Made by a program: the position numbers and the translations under genes | Part shown: positions 45,002 through 55,676 of the stretch, piece by piece | Layout: every line of letters begins with the position of its first letter | Numbering within the stretch: the stretch's first letter is position 1 | Assembly (NCBI GenBank): GCA_037042915.1 | Contig: CM073194.1 | Location: forward strand, 372,001 to 436,000 | DNA: 64,000 nt | Direction: 5' to 3' | Source of the DNA: Auricularia sp. M13 | Taxonomy: Eukaryota; Basidiomycota; Agaricomycetes; Auriculariales; Auriculariaceae | Notes under the pieces: model-generated | Database searches by the model: none | Told to the model about the DNA's origin: nothing | The model's input: only the letters and a program-made list of their open reading frames with translations

Positions 45002-46721
45002 TCACCGAACCCAGTTGAACTCGATGCCGGCCACGAAGAGGTCCAACACGTTCATTTGCCCGGACTGAGACTCTGGACGTCAACGGTCAGAAATCGCCTG
45101 CCTCATCGGATTGATAGACTCACTCGTGTAGGGACCTTTCCATACCACCCCATAGTGTCCGTTGCCATCAGTATCGGACGTGGTCACGGTCTTGTACTGA
45201 GAAAATGCGTCAGCACGGGTACGTTCAGGTTCAGGAGCGCGGGAGACACACGTTGATGTTGATGTAGCGATGAAGCAGCGCATTGAGACCTGAGTTCCCG
45301 AACTCGCGGCGCGCGACCTCAGTAAGCGCGCGAATGTAGATGGCTGACAGCAGCATGTCCGACGTCAATGCTGTACGTGTGGAAAGGGAACAAGTATGCG
45401 CACCCTTGAACTGGCGCCCATCGCCGCCCTGCGTCGGATCGCCATCCTGACCCTCGGTGATGTGCCCTTGGCTGTCCTGCCAGTTGGTCACGCGGGTGAC
45501 GGCATCCACAATGGTCGTGAGTGCCTGGTCTCTGTATTTTCCATCCCCGGTAATCTGGGACAGGATGACGGCGCCCTCGACGAACTTGCCCGTGTTGTAT
45601 GTGAAGATCCAGTTGTTCGCCGAGCAGGTGTCGATGCCCATCCCATCCGTCGGGATGTTGGGGTTCGCCTGGAAGAGCTGCGTCGTGATGAAGGTATATG
45701 CGTTCTTCGCAGCATCGATGTACTTCTGCTCCTTCGTCGTTTCGGCACTTGAGGAAAGTTCGGGTCCTCAGCCGGATAGTGAAGCTCGAGAGCGACGAGA
45801 TGGGACTCACAGGTAGGCAGAAAGCGTCTGGAAGAGCGCGGTTGTGATGACGTTTACGCCCATATCCGTCTTGTCGCTCGACTCAGACCGCCAAAAGACA
45901 GCTGCAACGTTTGTAAGTACGCTCTGGCGCACGCAATGAGCTATTCAGTCTCACCACCCGCAGTTGACTTGTTGTTGCACGTAGAGCGAATTGCTTTCGA
46001 GCGAACAGCCGACTTGCCGGCTGCCGCCTCCGCCGCGGTGATCTGCCTAAGAACGAGCGTCATCGGAACGAATTATCCGAAGTATAGTAACCGGAGGACG
46101 CACGATCTCTGGACCCAGTTCCACACGTCCTTGGCGTACTGCAGGAATACCTGGTCGCCGTAGGCGCGGTAGGCATAGAACGCGGTCGTTCCCCACCACT
46201 GCGCGTCATCGTTGTATCCTGCGCCACGTTTAGCGGAACACGATCACAGGAAGCCCGGGTGGCAACGACCTCATACCATATGGGTCGAAGTTGGAGTTAT
46301 GCTTCTTGGCAGCAGCGAGCGCGGTCTTGACGAAGTCGTAGTTGTCCCTCGTGCTCGCTACCATGTCCTTGTATGCGAACGCACCCAGAGTCGTGCCAGT
46401 GGTCCATCCCCCTGACGAACCGACAGCTTCAACACAGCTCTACGCAGTAACACAGAGAGCAGTACGCACAGTCTAAGTTGTTCGCGTCCTTCCAGTAGTC
46501 AGCCTTGAGGTTGTTGATTGCTGTCCGAGCTATGTTGTTGATATAATCGTAGCCTCCCGTGATCGTAGCATCCTACGAATCTACTTTCAGCACATCAAGA
46601 CCATGAACAGTAGCGCAGGGCGTACAGGCCAAGCAGAGGGAATGGTGTAGTTGGGTGCTCTGGCCTGGATAGCCGTGCCCGAGACTTGTGCAGCACTGGT
46701 TAAGATGCGCGGAAGGTGCAT
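45002..46721 (-). CDS. GH76 alpha-1,6-mannanase / endo-mannosidase-like protein
   Basis: Ten exons in frame: 46721-46626, 46572-46470, 46411-46277, 46218-46104, 46046-45955, 45901-45811, 45747-45404, 45343-45252, 45196-45124 and 45072-45002. The product is about 403 aa. GH76 enzymes act on alpha-1,6-mannan and, as yeast DCW1/DFG5, in cross-linking GPI proteins to cell wall. The catalytic block YNDDAQWWGTTAFYAYRAYG carries the paired Asp. Also present are GCC-type family parts (STCNNKSTAGAVFWRSE), IDTCSANNWIFTYNTGKFVEG and the C-terminal MNVLDLFVAGIEFNW. The N-terminus (MHLPRILTSAAQVSGTAIQA) is only a weak signal peptide, and no GPI signal is visible. No frame break was found. Confidence 0.85.
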
Positions 46722-46763
46722 GGTGCAAGAGATCTCGGTGACAGACAGGCCATCCTTGCTTTG

Positions 46764-46774
46764 CCATATATAAG
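46764..46774 (-). promoter_or_regulatory. TATA box of the GH76 gene
   Basis: CTTATATATGG on the minus strand, about 45 bp upstream of the proposed ATG, implying a very short 5' leader. Confidence 0.45.
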
Positions 46775-48409
46775 CCGGTGGCGGCGTTGGTCAGGTGTAC
46801 CGAAACGGAGCGGCTTCGACGCTGCGGTCGCGGAGCTCGCACCGTCAAGCAAAGAAGGGCGTGTTTGCGTCACGACGCAAGCCGGGTCATGTGGCGCAGG
46901 AATGATGACCTTGTACGCTTCTAAGCATGGCAGTCGAGAATTTTGAAGCCTTGCGTGCTCACCTGCGCAGTGTCCGCATGGGACGTTTGCATCGAAGTTG
47001 GAGAGGGTGGGAGGTGCTCCGCCTTCGACGAAATACCGGAATAAAACTGTTGGACGGCGCGCGTCGTCCCCCGCATCAAAGGATTGCATCGTGCAATATC
47101 ATTGCACCATTATTCCATATTGAAGGCGCGCATCGTTGGTTTTGAAACCTAGCGCTCAGGATCGTACTGTGGGGAAAAAAATCCAGCTCTACTCAGACCT
47201 TTGACTAATGTTGCCCGGCAATGTAATAGGTCACGCATGCTAAAGCCATATCCGCTGTCATAATACGAGCAGAAGCTGCGCAATGAAGTGCCTGGTATTC
47301 GCGCGAGTTTGAAAGAAGGAAAGATATGAATCGGATTTTGAAATTTGCTTCCGCTTCTGAACCTGAACCACGGCGCAACCACGGCGTCCGCCCAGTAGCG
47401 CCCTCGTCTTGCACACGTTATCTCCTCAACGTGAGGCGGGATATACTGCTGCATATTAACTTCTTCTTCTTCTTCTTTTATCTACTGCATGCGCCCTTCA
47501 CCGACTTTACTGTGAGTCTGCGACTATCTGCGCATGCAGCAGCAGAACGCGACTATTATTCTGCTTGCACGTTCGCACAGATATGCCGAAGGGCTCTATT
47601 TGAGTCTGAGAGGACTGTGCTCGTCTCTTGCTTATACACGTGTGACCATTTCTGCACGATGCCCATTCGCCATTTTCCGTCGCACGCTTGCTGGGTTGGC
47701 TCTCTTCTCGCCTCCAGACCACCCCATCCGCTGCACTTGCACATATGACTTCCGGAACAACGGAATATGAAGGACGAGCTCAAGTACTACTGGCTCATTG
47801 GCTCCAATTCCACTGGACAACTTTCCACTCATCTTCGCTTGATCAATCCTGAACGAGAGCGGAGGCGCTGAGCGCTGTTCTCGAATCCCGTCCATGAATT
47901 CTGGTACATGTAGCAGGCGTATGCTACGTGCAGCAGGATCTCCGGGACTATCAGCACTTTGGGAGATCACATTCCGCCGTCAACCTCTGCTGCGCAAGCG
48001 CCGCATTTCGCTTTACACAGGCTTGACAATCGACACAGGCAACTAGGAGCTGCTGCACGATAGAAGGCTGCATACCGCTACCAGTACTAATGGGAGAACG
48101 AACGCCGGACGGCGCGCGCGCAGCCTAGCATGTCGTTCGTCCAAGGTCGCCGCGCCGAACTATATACCTTCGTCACTCAGGCATCACTTTTACCTTTCCC
48201 TATTGCCTCTATGGAGGGGCCAGTGACTGATACTCGCAGAATCACTGACCAAACGACGTACTTTGCCCCTCTCCAGTCACTTCGCTTCCGGATTGCGTCC
48301 GATATTGCGATCGTGACCGAGGCGGGACTGACGTCGGAATGCTACTTATCCGCATCAATCGACTTGCCTCAATTGCAACTCAGACCAGTTTCTCATGAAA
48401 CTCGGGGAA
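46775..48409. other. No gene recognised
   Basis: About 1.6 kb without a supported gene. It contains a TTC microsatellite at 47461-47478. Frames on both strands are short, overlapping and without motifs. Confidence 0.45.
47461..47478. repeat. (TTC)n microsatellite
   Basis: Six uninterrupted TTC units followed by TTTA. Confidence 0.8.
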
Positions 48410-48415
48410 TATAAA
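48410..48415 (+). promoter_or_regulatory. TATA box of the small membrane-protein gene
   Basis: TATAAA, 84 bp upstream of the ATG at 48499. Confidence 0.5.
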
Positions 48416-48498
48416 GCGCTCATTCATCGCTCAGTTGAGTTATCAGCTCAAGCTCCCATCCTACTCTCACACTCCTCATCCAGCTTGCTCGTTGAACG

Positions 48499-49146
48499 AT
48501 GCAATACTCCGACGTCGACACTCTCACTCTCGTCAACACACTCTCCGTTAGCACGCTCTCTCCGATTCAGGAGCAGGACGAGGCTCTACACTCTGCCGAG
48601 GACTCTTTGGAAAACATCCACGAGGACCTCGAGGAGCATGACATCGTCGGGGACGAGATGTTTTACAAGAAGCCATGCGTCGAATCGGCCACCTCTGTGG
48701 GTTCTCGAGCTTCGAAGAACCTTCAAACCGACGTCGAGATGCTCCCGGCTTCGCAAACTACAGATGTACGAGCGCAGGGCAAGCGGAAATGGCTACGCAT
48801 AGGGGTGCTGGCTGCTACTCTCGTGCCATTGTGGGCGGGCTGGTCGACATTCGCCTACTTCCTGGTCCTGGCGACAATTCGTCCCGCCCCACGTACGCCT
48901 CTCACAAACTCAAACGCGGCTATCACGGTAGCTCTCATCTGCGGCCTGGCGCTCCCAGTGGTCACGGCATTTCTGTTTCTGTGGACGTTCAGCCCTGCGG
49001 GCGTACGCGCAGCCATCAAGACACGCCGGAAGGACCAGGGCAACTGCGCAGTGCTTTGGCCGTACGTCTTGCTGTTCGTCGGCGCGACAATCGCCACGGT
49101 AATTCCTGTAGCAGTGAGCTACGCCGTAGTGTCGGGGATGAAGTGA
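48499..49146 (+). CDS. Small multi-pass membrane protein, unrecognised
   Basis: An intronless frame of 215 aa. The N-terminal 95 residues are acidic and Ser/Thr-rich, without a signal peptide (SAEDSLENIHEDLEEHD). Three hydrophobic segments follow: about residues 100-127 (IGVLAATLVPLWAG...YFLVLATI), 140-163 (ITVALICGLALPVVTAFLFL) and 188-211 (VLLFVGATIATVIPVAVSYA). A basic loop (KTRRKDQG) separates the last two. No family is recognised. A foldback MITE starts 47 bp after its stop codon and may supply its 3' UTR. Confidence 0.6.
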   Translation: MQYSDVDTLTLVNTLSVSTLSPIQEQDEALHSAEDSLENIHEDLEEHDIVGDEMFYKKPCVESATSVGSRASKNLQTDVEMLPASQTTDVRAQGKRKWLRIGVLAATLVPLWAGWSTFAYFLVLATIRPAPRTPLTNSNAAITVALICGLALPVVTAFLFLWTFSPAGVRAAIKTRRKDQGNCAVLWPYVLLFVGATIATVIPVAVSYAVVSGMK

Positions 49147-49192
49147 TGCATGTTGAGTAGATGGTTCCAGCATGTACGAAGGGCGCCGGCCG

Positions 49193-49513
49193 CACTGGGA
49201 GCAGAGTAGAGAATCCATAGAGTATCTATTGAGTATCCCAACTTGACATTCAGATGAATTGCACGAGTTTCCTAAGAGTATCATATCCTGAACTACTCTG
49301 GAGATACTCTATGCACAAGGTAATATATTGAATGAGTATCTCATGAGAACATTTGTGCCTCAAGGGATACTCATCCAATATATTACCTTGTGTATAGTGT
49401 ATCACCAAAGTGGTTCAGAATATCATACTCTTGGGAAACTCGTGCCATTCATCTGAATGTCATGGCAGGATACTCAGGAGATACTCAAGGGATCTTCGTC
49501 CTTGCTCCCAGTG
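49193..49513. mobile_element. CACTA-like foldback MITE
   Basis: The 321-bp element has ends CACTGGGAGCA / TGCTCCCAGTG, and the trinucleotide CCG is duplicated on both sides (49190-49192 and 49514-49516). The inverted similarity continues nearly to the centre, so almost the whole element folds on itself. Examples are GACATTCAGATGAAT and CACAAGGTAATATATTG in both arms. A GAGTATC motif recurs many times. CACTG ends with a 3-bp duplication point to CACTA/EnSpm. No coding capacity. Confidence 0.88.
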
Positions 49514-49516
49514 CCG

Positions 49517-49826
49517 CCTGATGCTTGGATTGTGACTTTCTGCCATACGCACTGCTGTACCTCAGATGTCAGAATAAATGAATTAGCAGGGTTATGGATT
49601 TAGATCGACTTCGAACCCGATCAAATGGTGCAGAACAGAGAGACGGAAAGCTCGGGCGGTGTTCCTGATGATCTTCAATCTCAAGATGATGGTTGAACGC
49701 CCGGATCGAAATGTCGAACTCCGAACCTCTTCCTCATCAACCATCCAACTCGGTCATAATGGAGCACGTAAAGTAGATTCTGCTTCCACACAGTTTCTAC
49801 TTGGGTTCTTACTGACACTGACTCAG
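49517..49826. other. 5' flank of F-box-like gene P; possible lost or unresolved first exon
   Basis: A donor-like GTAAAG near 49768 and an acceptor at 49826 suggest an intron, but the upstream frame does not join the downstream one in phase. Confidence 0.35.
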
Positions 49827-50997
49827 CCCAAAAGTCGCTCTGTTCTGCTTCGAGGACGAGGATTTGTCGCGAGCTGTACACCTGCTCGAATCATCACGCC
49901 AGCTCGCAGACTCGATCGGATCTCTCGAATTCTTCATTGGGGACGAGGGTAATATTGGACAAGACCTTTCGCTATTTTGCACGGTCCTGGCACTGTGTGA
50001 CAACTTGGGCAACGTCACACTCGGGGCAGATGCCGACCTCGATGTAAACTTCGACCTCGAGGGCTTTCTTACCCAGCTCCAGAGCGTCAGACCCCAGGGA
50101 CTTCCAATGCTCCAACGCCTCGAGGTTACCCGCCATAGCGCCGCCCCAGTGCATCAAATCCTCCAGCTATTGCAGGGTATGCCGAACCTTCGGATATGCG
50201 ACGTGCTGCCGCAATCGCTCGGCGAGCGCTTGAGCGCTGCTGAGATCGCGGCAGTCAACCCTGTGCACTTCCAGTATCTCGCGGTTTGGCCACAATACGC
50301 CGAGCTGCTGCTTTCTCTACTTATTGCCCGCCGCTGGACTGCGCGTGCTTTGACGCTCAATATCCCTTGGACCTGCGATACCCCTCTTTTGGCCGGTATC
50401 CACTGGCAAATGTGCAGCACATTGCCAGTTGTCGCACTCTCCATCCATTGCGACCGCGATGTGCCAGGTATCTCGGAGCTCGCATCGTTCGTGGTACATG
50501 CCTGCAGCGCTTTGCGACAGCTAGATATCAAGGCATCGGATCAGGCTGTTTCCGACCTACTGCACCCCATACTCAGAGACCCGGGTTTCCGCCTGCGCCA
50601 TCTATCGCTCAACATAAACGTACCGCTCGGCGTAGCAGCTGGACGGTCCCAGCATGTGACAGCAATTGCCAAATTACTGCTCAGTCTGCCGCCTAGCCTC
50701 ACTGCCCTTAGGTCTCTCAAAATCGCGGTAACTTACAGAATCAGCGCAACCCGTGGCCGAGCGCGCCTGGCGCCCGTCTTCGACAAATTGGCGTCCTTGT
50801 GCATGGAAAGGCACATTGTGTATAGCCTGGTATGGATGTCGGTTGATCGGATTCGTGTCGTGGAACTCACATTTAATGCCTGCAGCACACAAGGGCCGCT
50901 CCCCCGAGGCTTTTCTAGAATCAGAGGATGTCCGTACATTTTGCGCGTCACACGACGTCGAAATACTAGTAATACTAATAGGAAGTGCGCACGGTAG
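49827..50997 (+). CDS. F-box/LRR-type protein fragment P (5' end not found)
   Basis: A long frame of about 390 codons opens right after an acceptor (GACTCAG, 49826) but has no early ATG. The sequence is a Leu-rich solenoid like the C-terminal part of fungal F-box proteins: GLPMLQRLEVTRHS, LRQLDIKASDQ and PGFRLRHLSLNINV. No F-box is present. A partner copy lies inverted at the right window edge. Near the 3' end a GTATGG...CTGCAG pair could be an intron, which would change the C-terminus. It may be a gene that lost its 5' half. Confidence 0.5.
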
Positions 50998-51065
50998 GTC
51001 GCTCATCCTGCACATGAGGGTCTTCGCGCGCGAATTCGCTGAGCAGATATTACAGTTGTAGCAGG

Positions 51066-51907
51066 CTACATGCTGATGGTGCATCGGATACGCCGCGCGC
51101 GACACAGCCGACGGACTGCTTCGAACCGGCTGATGTCCGAGTCGATCTTGGAGGGGACCAAAACCTCCAGAGAACGCAGCGTGTATGGTCGAATCAATGC
51201 GGCGTGCAGAATGCCCGAAATTGTCGCAAGTTGCTCGGCTTTACCGGCACGGAGATGCACGCGCAATTTGAGGGCGCAGAGGTAACAGCGAAACATCACC
51301 GTAGGTAGGACGGCACACAGAGCTTCCGCAGAAGCGCTCAACTCGAGGCGGCGCAGTGCCGGGCAGGCAGACAGCAAGGACATCACGGTGGACGCTCCGT
51401 CCGACGGCTCTGCGTGGAGTATAACGCACAGATCGACGGTGCATGGCAGTTCGCAGCTGCCCCAATCCACGCGCTCGAGAAACTTCCATGTCCAGGCTGC
51501 GACAAAGATAAACAGCTGATGCACTGTCCATCGCCGCGAGAAGACCTGCAACATCGCTGCACGATTCCACGGACGCAGCGCCAGACATTCGAAGCTGAAA
51601 GGCGGAAACTGAGCGTCGAGCGTGTCCTTCGAGAAGGGAAGAGGTTCGCCCGCCGAAGATTAGGCATAGGCCGCAACAATGTGCTGATGTCGCCAGAAGA
51701 GAGCGGCTCCTGCAATGCGAGATATACTTGCTGTAGTCTGGTCAGCGGCGTGAGTGCCAGCAGCCCAATGTGACCGGATAAGCTGCGTGCGTCGATCGTC
51801 AGGTGGCGCAAATTATGGCAAACATTTAGCAGGCTGGCCAGAGTAGTGAGGTCGACCTCGGTTGCGTATGGCATTTCAACCAGTAAAGAGAACACAGAAG
51901 CTGCCAA
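51066..51907 (-). pseudogene. F-box/LRR-type fragment Q, frame-disrupted copy
   Basis: Matches the intact paralogue at 62200-63078 throughout (VEMPYATEVDLTTLASLL near the start, LPTVMFRCYL near the end, C-terminus RRIRCTI). The frame changes once, near 51630, so the two halves are in different frames, and the paralogue's start codon is not conserved. It is convergent with P, stops about 70 bp apart. Confidence 0.7.
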
Positions 51908-52060
51908 CTGAGGAGGAGGAGGGGGAAGAACGCTTCGTATGAGCGTTTCAGGTGCAGATACGATAATACCAATACTTAATTGCGGTCAGTTTGCTATTAC
52001 AGGAGGGGTATATAGAGGTGCAGACCTTTGTACTACTACGAAGCAGCCTAGGTTCAATGG

Positions 52061-52695
52061 CTGCGCTATCCTATGAAACACACAGGTTAGTGGCGGTGAA
52101 GCATAAAATTCACTGTTCCACACCATTTTTTCCGAAGTAAGGGTAAGGTCTTTGGTGAGTTACGAGTTGGATGTGTCAACGCTGCATTGGGCTATATTCG
52201 GAGGATTCTAAGAGATCCACATGGTACCATTATACCGCAGGATGCCCAGATATCATCTCTTACCTGAAGAAGTTGGAAGCGTAATGACTTGCTGGTAGAA
52301 TCGGACGTGGGCTCTGGCAAGATTCGGAGTCGTCTGACTCGGCTCCCTGCGAGCTGCTTCCATTGTTCGTTAAGCACTGGCAGCACCATCTATTATAGCG
52401 GACTGCTTGAACTCCCGCATAACGCTACGCAAAGACAAACGCATCGACGCGGTATAATCAAGACGGCTATGGTACTGTACAGTACATGTGGCTCTGAATA
52501 AAATGCCAAATTCGCTCTAACCCGCTTCCAAAGAGCGGGCAATACCCAGTTTACATAGACGACATTACAGTACGGTGCGATATTCTACAAAAGTTAGAAG
52601 CAGTACAGTAAGCTACATGTCTTCGATCGCAAATGGCAATGTCCGTTGAACGATGAGAAGCATCCGTAAACAGTTCACGAGACTGTCACGGTCAG
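52061..52695. other. No gene recognised
   Basis: Between the P-Q block and the 3' end of the DUF6593 gene. No motif or long frame. Confidence 0.45.
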
Positions 52696-53396
52696 CTAAA
52701 CGTCGCCGCCGAGTCCTCTCTTCCGCTCGCAGCGCAGCTTGGCCATAATGAGCGCGGTGACGACCACGAGGTCGAGCATGTCCGCGGCATCGCGGTCCAC
52801 ATGCAGCGTCCATTGCTCGTAGTATCCGCAGCGGAAGACTGCGATCGGTTTGGGCTCGTTGCGCCTGTACAGCTGCGTTGCGGAGTCCGAGTCGTGTCAG
52901 AGAGATACCTACATAGCAGGGCCAGGCATGAGACGCACGTTGAGAGACTGCAGCGGCCAGTCGCGCCAGACGTAGGGCACGCCGTGGTTGACGAACGTCC
53001 GCGAACTACGCACAAGAAGATCAGTCAACTTGCGAGCGAGAGAAAGTAAACGTCGAACGGGACGTACTGCGCATACCACCGCTCGCGCGGCATGAACGCG
53101 CCGAGCTCCTTCTCGCAGTGCTCCTCGCCGGACTCGCAGACGCACACCTGCTGGCGGCGCCAATGGACGCGCACGACGGGCACGCATTCCGACGCGTGCT
53201 CCGCGTCGTCCTCCGCGTCCGTCTCGTGATAGAAGCTCAGCGAGTCGTGGTAATGCGCGGCCGAGTCGTGCACGGGCAGGTGCTTCGCGATGAGCGTCGT
53301 GCCCTGCGCCGTGCGCACGCTGAACGCCGGCGCGTCCGGGTCGAGCGAGAAGAGCGTCGTGTGCAGCGGGTCCGGGAACGTGAATGCGAATTGCAT
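52696..53396 (-). CDS. DUF6593-family protein
   Basis: Exons 53396-53077, 53005-52939 and 52872-52696 give 187 aa in frame. The order fits basidiomycete DUF6593 proteins. First come FTFPDPLHTTLFSLDPDAPA and a beta-strand-rich middle with TLIAKHLPV and PVVRVHWRRQ. Then FMPRER leads into SRTFVNHGVPYVW, and AVFRCGYYEQWTLHV leads into the family C-terminal helix (ADMLDLVVVTALIMAKLRCERK). No signal peptide or helix anchor, so a soluble intracellular protein of unknown function. A broken paralogue lies at 57.7-59.0 kb in the opposite orientation. Confidence 0.8.
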
Positions 53397-53631
53397 CTAC
53401 TGTTGCTGTATTCGATTTGATACTGGTTGGGGGTGTGTTTTGCTGCACATGTGGGCGGGAGGAGCCAGGCTTTTAAGCTGCCTCGCTGGAGCCTGGCTGA
53501 GCCTGGAGGCGGCTGCGAGATGGTTACGTAATAGTCGGGTGCTGCGGCCGATCCGTCGTGCATCACCCAAAATAGGAAAGAACTGTTCGCTATTCTTTCG
53601 CAGCTGGCTGGAAGCTGGAAGCTTGGAAGGA

Positions 53632-54560
53632 TCATGACAACGAATCGCGACTCAGACCCTGAGGCCTGCTATCCGGACTTTGCAGCCCGAAAAGACACAC
53701 GACGTCCTTTATCGAAGCTCTTCGAGTCATCGGCTGGAGATGAGGGCACAGCGAGGCGTCTGTATCCCGCTGCCTCCTCCTCCTTGCAAAGACCGTCACG
53801 GCGAGGAGGAGCAGGATCCCAGGATGAAGGCCGCGATGTTCGCCCCTCGGCCTGCGAGCGGACGGCGCGAGTCTGAGTCTCCCGCCGGCGACTCGAACGA
53901 ATCCGTTTCTTGAGATCCTGAGCGGGCGCACAATAGAGTATAGTTTTTTTAGCCAACAATTTTGGAGAAGGGACCGCAAGAACGGAACGGATACTTACAC
54001 ACAAGAAGTAATCGACGCCCTACCCGTCCACACGCCGTCCGAGTCGGATCAGCGGATTGACTGCGAAGGCAGACGCGTACCAGCTGCCAGTGTGCGTGCC
54101 GCGCGGCGTGGTCGTAAGTACGAGTAGTACGCGACCCAGGAGCCTGCAGCATGCGATCTCAGATCTCAGTGGTAAACTCGGGAGACAATTCAGAGTTGCG
54201 AGTTGACTAGATTTGCGAGGTTGCCGGCTGAGGACGCGCGAGTTGCAGCTGCAGATACCAGATAGTTTAATTAGGGATGTGTGAGACAGATATAGATGGA
54301 AATTCGAACGCACCGTTACACGCGAACGCCGGCATGGGGGCGAGTGAGTCTGAGTAGTCTTCCTCACACGCGTTCGGCGGGAAATACGAGCCTGCAGGCG
54401 CGCGCTTCCAATTCGAAGAAGTGCAGTGGGAAAGCGTACCGTCGTCAGCCTGAGCACGTCCTCTGGCGCGGTCATCCGAGTCCAGTCCAGACTCCAGGAA
54501 AAAGTGAGCGAGGGGCGAAGATGAAGAGGATGAACGTTGAGCGACGGAATGAACGGTAGC
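53632..54560 (-). pseudogene. Membrane-family member H, decayed
   Basis: Pieces in family order: SYFPPNACEEDYSD (exon 2), GSWVAYYS (exon 3 start), VDYFLCV followed by a GTAAGT donor (exon 3 end, about 54000), then a helix-like ILLLLAVTVF with basic RRRRQRD. Most of exon 3 is missing or scrambled. No tail PPxY and no continuous frame remain. Confidence 0.65.
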
Positions 54561-55550
54561 GCTCATTTGGAATTGGACGGGGCGAAGTCTGAACCAATGC
54601 ATGGAACGCGATGCACTGGACAGTAAAGCTTACGCGGAATTGCTGCTGAGGGATACAGCCGGATGTGAGATGTCGGACACGGTAGAGTAAGTAATCCACC
54701 ACAGAACAACTCGAGCCGCGGATCGGTGTGGGACAGCGAGCCTGACAGTGCGGACTTGGAGGACCTGCGACTCGGATTCGGAGGCCTGAGCTCGGACATG
54801 GTGCGCGACTCATAGTTCTCCGTGTAGACGGTGGCAAGGCGACGAAGATGAAGGTGTGCGCTGGACGGGAGATGGCTGGCTACAGGGAGGAGTCCCAGCG
54901 GGTTGATGTGCCAATGTCAAGGCCACTGAGATCTCGAGAGGGCAGTACCATTGGAGTTGACAGTACTATGCAGACTGAAGGCCCTGCTTATCAGTGCAGC
55001 ACCGACGAGAACGATCATCCGGCCGGGGAAAGGCATGGGCTTGGAAGATGGCCGACGCCGGGATCGTGGCGGTCATGTCGATCCTGCATCATCGATATCG
55101 CTCGGCAGATGAGGTTCTCAGTTGGACGCTGCGACTCGAAACCAGACCAAGACCAGCGCAGTCTACTTGTGCCCTGTGACTCACAAGGCACCAGTGGCTA
55201 GCGTGCCAAGATGCAAAGTGGAGAAAAGCATTGCAGTATTGCAGGAGGACAAGGACAAACACCCCGACTCGGCAAATCGAAGCCGTCGGGCATTCGAAGC
55301 CCTGATTGGGGAGGAGCGCCAAGCCAATCCGGTGGAGTGTCGGCGGGCGGCGCACTAAGGGCGGCAGGCGGGGTCGCCATGGCGACGGCTGGAGAGAGGA
55401 GCACGGACAGTGCGCGCACAGGGGACGGCGGCGGCGGCGGCGGCGGGATAGTCCAGGATAGTGCAGGATAATTATGGGACGAGGAAGAAGGAGAAGCGGG
55501 GCGCATGGTGTGCGGATTGATGGGCGGGAGGGTGCCGAGTAGGCTCCGGA
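54561..55550. other. No gene recognised
   Basis: Upstream of the LysM gene. A GTGGATTACTTACTCTAC stretch near 54695 resembles a family exon 3 end but stands alone. The right part has a GGC-repeat run (55429-55446) close to the LysM promoter. Confidence 0.4.
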
Positions 55551-55551
55551 G

Positions 55552-55558
55552 TATAAAG
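55552..55558 (+). promoter_or_regulatory. TATA box of the LysM gene
   Basis: TATAAAG, 125 bp upstream of the ATG, followed by a CT-rich leader (TTTTCTCCCCCTCTTCC), a strong fungal promoter arrangement. Confidence 0.6.
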
Positions 55559-55676
55559 AGCGGGCGGGGTTGGGCGGCGGCATCCATCTTTTCTCCCCCT
55601 CTTCCCGCCCGCCCCCGCAGCGCCGCCCGACGCCCGCACACGCTCGCTCCCCTCACATTCCTTTTTTAGTTCCGAG

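Larger units (their letters stand above)
49827..52060. repeat. Left copy of an inverted segmental duplication (P-Q block)
   Basis: The block [P plus][Q minus] and its flank to about 52060 recur in reverse order and orientation at about 62055-64000 ([Q' plus][P' minus]). Noncoding flanks also align, for example TTATCGTATCTGCA upstream of Q and Q', and GTTGTAGCAG(G/A)CTAC at the P/Q junction. The right copy runs off the window. Confidence 0.8.

Noticed and set aside
45371-45403. A 33-nt intron in the GH76 gene
   Set aside because: A 60-nt intron (45344-45403) using the next acceptor gives a better family match (QFKAIYIRALTE).
54690-54710. VVDYLLY-like codons suggesting a ninth family member
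   Set aside because: Isolated; no other exon of the family nearby in order, so chance or an unprovable remnant.
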